DNA of 6,586 nucleotides, from NCBI GenBank assembly GCA_030633645.1, contig DAOVRY010000048.1:1-6586 (forward strand), given 5' to 3'. The notes under the pieces were generated by a model that did not search any database, had not been told where the DNA came from, and saw only the letters and a list, made by a program, of their open reading frames with translations. Both the position numbers and the translations under genes were made by a program. This document shows, piece by piece, positions 5,924 through 6,586 of the stretch (positions are counted from its first letter, which is position 1; each line of letters begins with the position of its first letter). The DNA comes from Pseudomonadota bacterium. GTDB lineage: Bacteria > Desulfobacterota > DSM-4660 > Desulfatiglandales > B25-G16.

Positions 5924-6323
5924 ATGCCCTTATTTTTGATTTACGATTTGCGATTTTTGATTTGCGATTGGTGAACTTGCTTTTTGCTGATTTTCTCGAA
6001 GCAACCATAATCGCGACGAGCTCGTTAGCTTCTTTTAATAGAGGTTCAACCAATTCCTTTTCCAACAAACCTCCTTCAATAATCAATTCCATCCAGAAAG
6101 CGCTTTCATCCGCCTCTTCTTCAACAATTCCTAATTTAGCTACAAATTCTGCCTTTGACCGTCCTCTGCACCCCGACCGATAATTAGCACCAACAGAAGT
6201 ACCGGAACGAATGAGCTGCTTACCGATTGATTGCCCTTCGATATTTTTCGGCAATGCATTCACCAGTTTTATTATCCTTAGGGCAAATTGCTTAGTCCTT
6301 TTTTTCAACTCTTTTTCATTCAT
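5898..6323 (-). CDS. Four-helix-bundle protein, S23/IVP (Avd-like) family
   Basis: The 141-aa product belongs to the small four-helix-bundle family first met as the protein encoded in 23S rRNA intervening sequences and related to the Avd accessory protein of diversity-generating retroelements. Typical features are FALRIIKLVNALP, then QLIRSGTSVGANYRSGCRGRS, where the SGTSVGANY core is diagnostic, then an acidic EEEADESAFWMELI helix and a final long helix ending near residue 115. Avd homologues bind nucleic acid and a reverse transcriptase, but neither a reverse transcriptase nor rRNA is present here, so the role is unknown. GGAGAG (6331-6336) precedes the ATG at 6323. The last 26 or so residues are encoded by the heptamer repeats, giving a tandem NRKSKIA/NRKSKIR tail, and the frame overlaps the next gene by 26 nt. 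It interrupts the mvhD to HdrC-GltD gene series. Confidence 0.88.
   Translation of the reverse strand: MNEKELKKRTKQFALRIIKLVNALPKNIEGQSIGKQLIRSGTSVGANYRSGCRGRSKAEFVAKLGIVEEEADESAFWMELIIEGGLLEKELVEPLLKEANELVAIMVASRKSAKSKFTNRKSKIANRKSKIRAYGQYNRTR
5935..5969 (-). repeat. Left array of 7-nt repeats beside the four-helix-bundle gene (element 3)
   Basis: Five uninterrupted heptamers read, on the plus strand, TTTGATT, TACGATT, TGCGATT, TTTGATT, TGCGATT. On the minus strand the consensus is AATCGCA/AATCAAA. The array lies between the core of the four-helix-bundle gene and the start codon of the HdrC-GltD gene, and is translated as the repetitive tail of the former. Confidence 0.8.
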
Positions 6324-6337
6324 CCATCATCTCTCCT

Positions 6338-6358
6338 AATCTAAAATCGCAAATCTAT
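6338..6358 (+). repeat. Right array of 7-nt repeats, inverted to the left array (element 3)
   Basis: Three heptamers read AATCTAA, AATCGCA, AATCTAT, the same family as 5935-5969 in opposite orientation. The array sits just upstream of the ribosome-binding site of the four-helix-bundle gene and 6 nt from the mvhD stop codon, so the two arrays bracket that gene. Confidence 0.75.
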
Positions 6359-6364
6359 CTATCA

Positions 6365-6586
6365 TTAAATGCCAAGTTGTTTCACCATATCTCTCATGGT
6401 ATTTGCAAATTTTGGTCCATCTGCTGCTGAGCACCAGGCAAGCCATAGGTTATCTGTATTGTATCCCTTCTTGGCAAGCTTTCTCCTGGCTCGTTTGATC
6501 CTGGTCTCACAGGCATAGTTGCCCGTTATATAGTGGCATGTAGGAAACTCGCAGCCGACCACCAAGACCCCTGCTGCACCCAGTTC
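6365..6586 (-). CDS. mvhD: MvhD-type [2Fe-2S] subunit, C-terminal 73 residues (5' end outside window)
   Basis: The frame is open to the window edge and ends at TAA (6365-6367). It contains VVGCEFPTCHYITGNYACE followed by R-x3-R, then GYNTDNLWLAWCSAADGPKFA, the pattern GC-x4-CHY-x2-GN...SA-x-G of the methyl-viologen-reducing hydrogenase delta subunit family. MvhD carries electrons from an input module (hydrogenase, formate dehydrogenase or another) to HdrA in cytoplasmic electron-bifurcating complexes. Full-length members are about 140 residues, or the domain is fused to the C-terminus of HdrA; either is possible here because the start is missing. It precedes the HdrC-GltD fusion on the same strand, which supports one electron-transfer complex, with hdrA probably just outside the window (inference). 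Its TTG at 6565 is internal, not a start. Confidence 0.88.
   Translation of the reverse strand, partial: ELGAAGVLVVGCEFPTCHYITGNYACETRIKRARRKLAKKGYNTDNLWLAWCSAADGPKFANTMRDMVKQLGI

Noticed and set aside
5935..5969. Tandem repeats considered as a CRISPR array
   Set aside because: The units are 7 nt long without spacers, and no cas gene is present.
5898..6323. Four-helix-bundle gene considered as part of a diversity-generating retroelement or a 23S rRNA intervening sequence
   Set aside because: No reverse transcriptase, template/variable repeat pair or rRNA sequence was seen in the window; only the protein family is shared.

Overview
The window looks like a chromosomal piece of a strictly anaerobic bacterium, most plausibly a sulfate-reducing or syntrophic Desulfobacterota (old Deltaproteobacteria) type. 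This is inferred from gene content: a flavin/iron-sulfur old-yellow-enzyme reductase, a small 2[4Fe-4S] ferredoxin, an MvhD-type subunit and an HdrC-GltD fusion. No marker gene for taxonomy is present.

Layout. Positions 1-243 (+) hold the 3' end of a gene I cannot name. Positions 244-794 are non-coding: a near-consensus promoter (398-426), a perfect dyad directly after it (433-455), a GC-rich hairpin (474-506) and a structured element bounded by inverted arrays of degenerate 8-nt units (511-684). Positions 795-3983 (+) form a tight four-gene operon, with gaps of 13, 13 and 19 nt: a 660-aa FMN/4Fe-4S/FAD reductase of the 2,4-dienoyl-CoA reductase family, an unrecognised 177-aa protein with three cysteines, a 68-aa ferredoxin, and a 139-aa VOC protein resembling methylmalonyl-CoA epimerase but lacking metal ligands. 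Positions 3984-4168 are the convergent intergenic gap, almost filled by a second element bounded by inverted arrays of 7-nt units.

The minus strand carries, in transcription order, the 3' end of an mvhD gene (6586-6365), a four-helix-bundle S23/Avd-like gene (6323-5898), and a 584-aa fusion of an HdrC-like ferredoxin domain with a GltD-like FAD/NAD(P)H domain (5923-4169). The four-helix-bundle gene is also enclosed by inverted arrays of 7-nt units and looks inserted between two genes of an electron-transfer operon.

How the genes may work together (inference). MvhD joins a hydrogenase or other electron-input module to HdrA, and the GltD-like fusion would exchange electrons between NAD(P)H and that iron-sulfur system. 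The plus-strand operon would use low-potential or flavin electrons, perhaps through its ferredoxin, to reduce an enoyl-type C=C bond in a CoA thioester or cyclic enone; the substrate cannot be told from sequence.

The least explained signal is the repeat architecture: three elements in 6.6 kb, each with paired, inverted, degenerate 7-8-nt tandem arrays of unrelated unit sequence, one of them carrying a protein gene.
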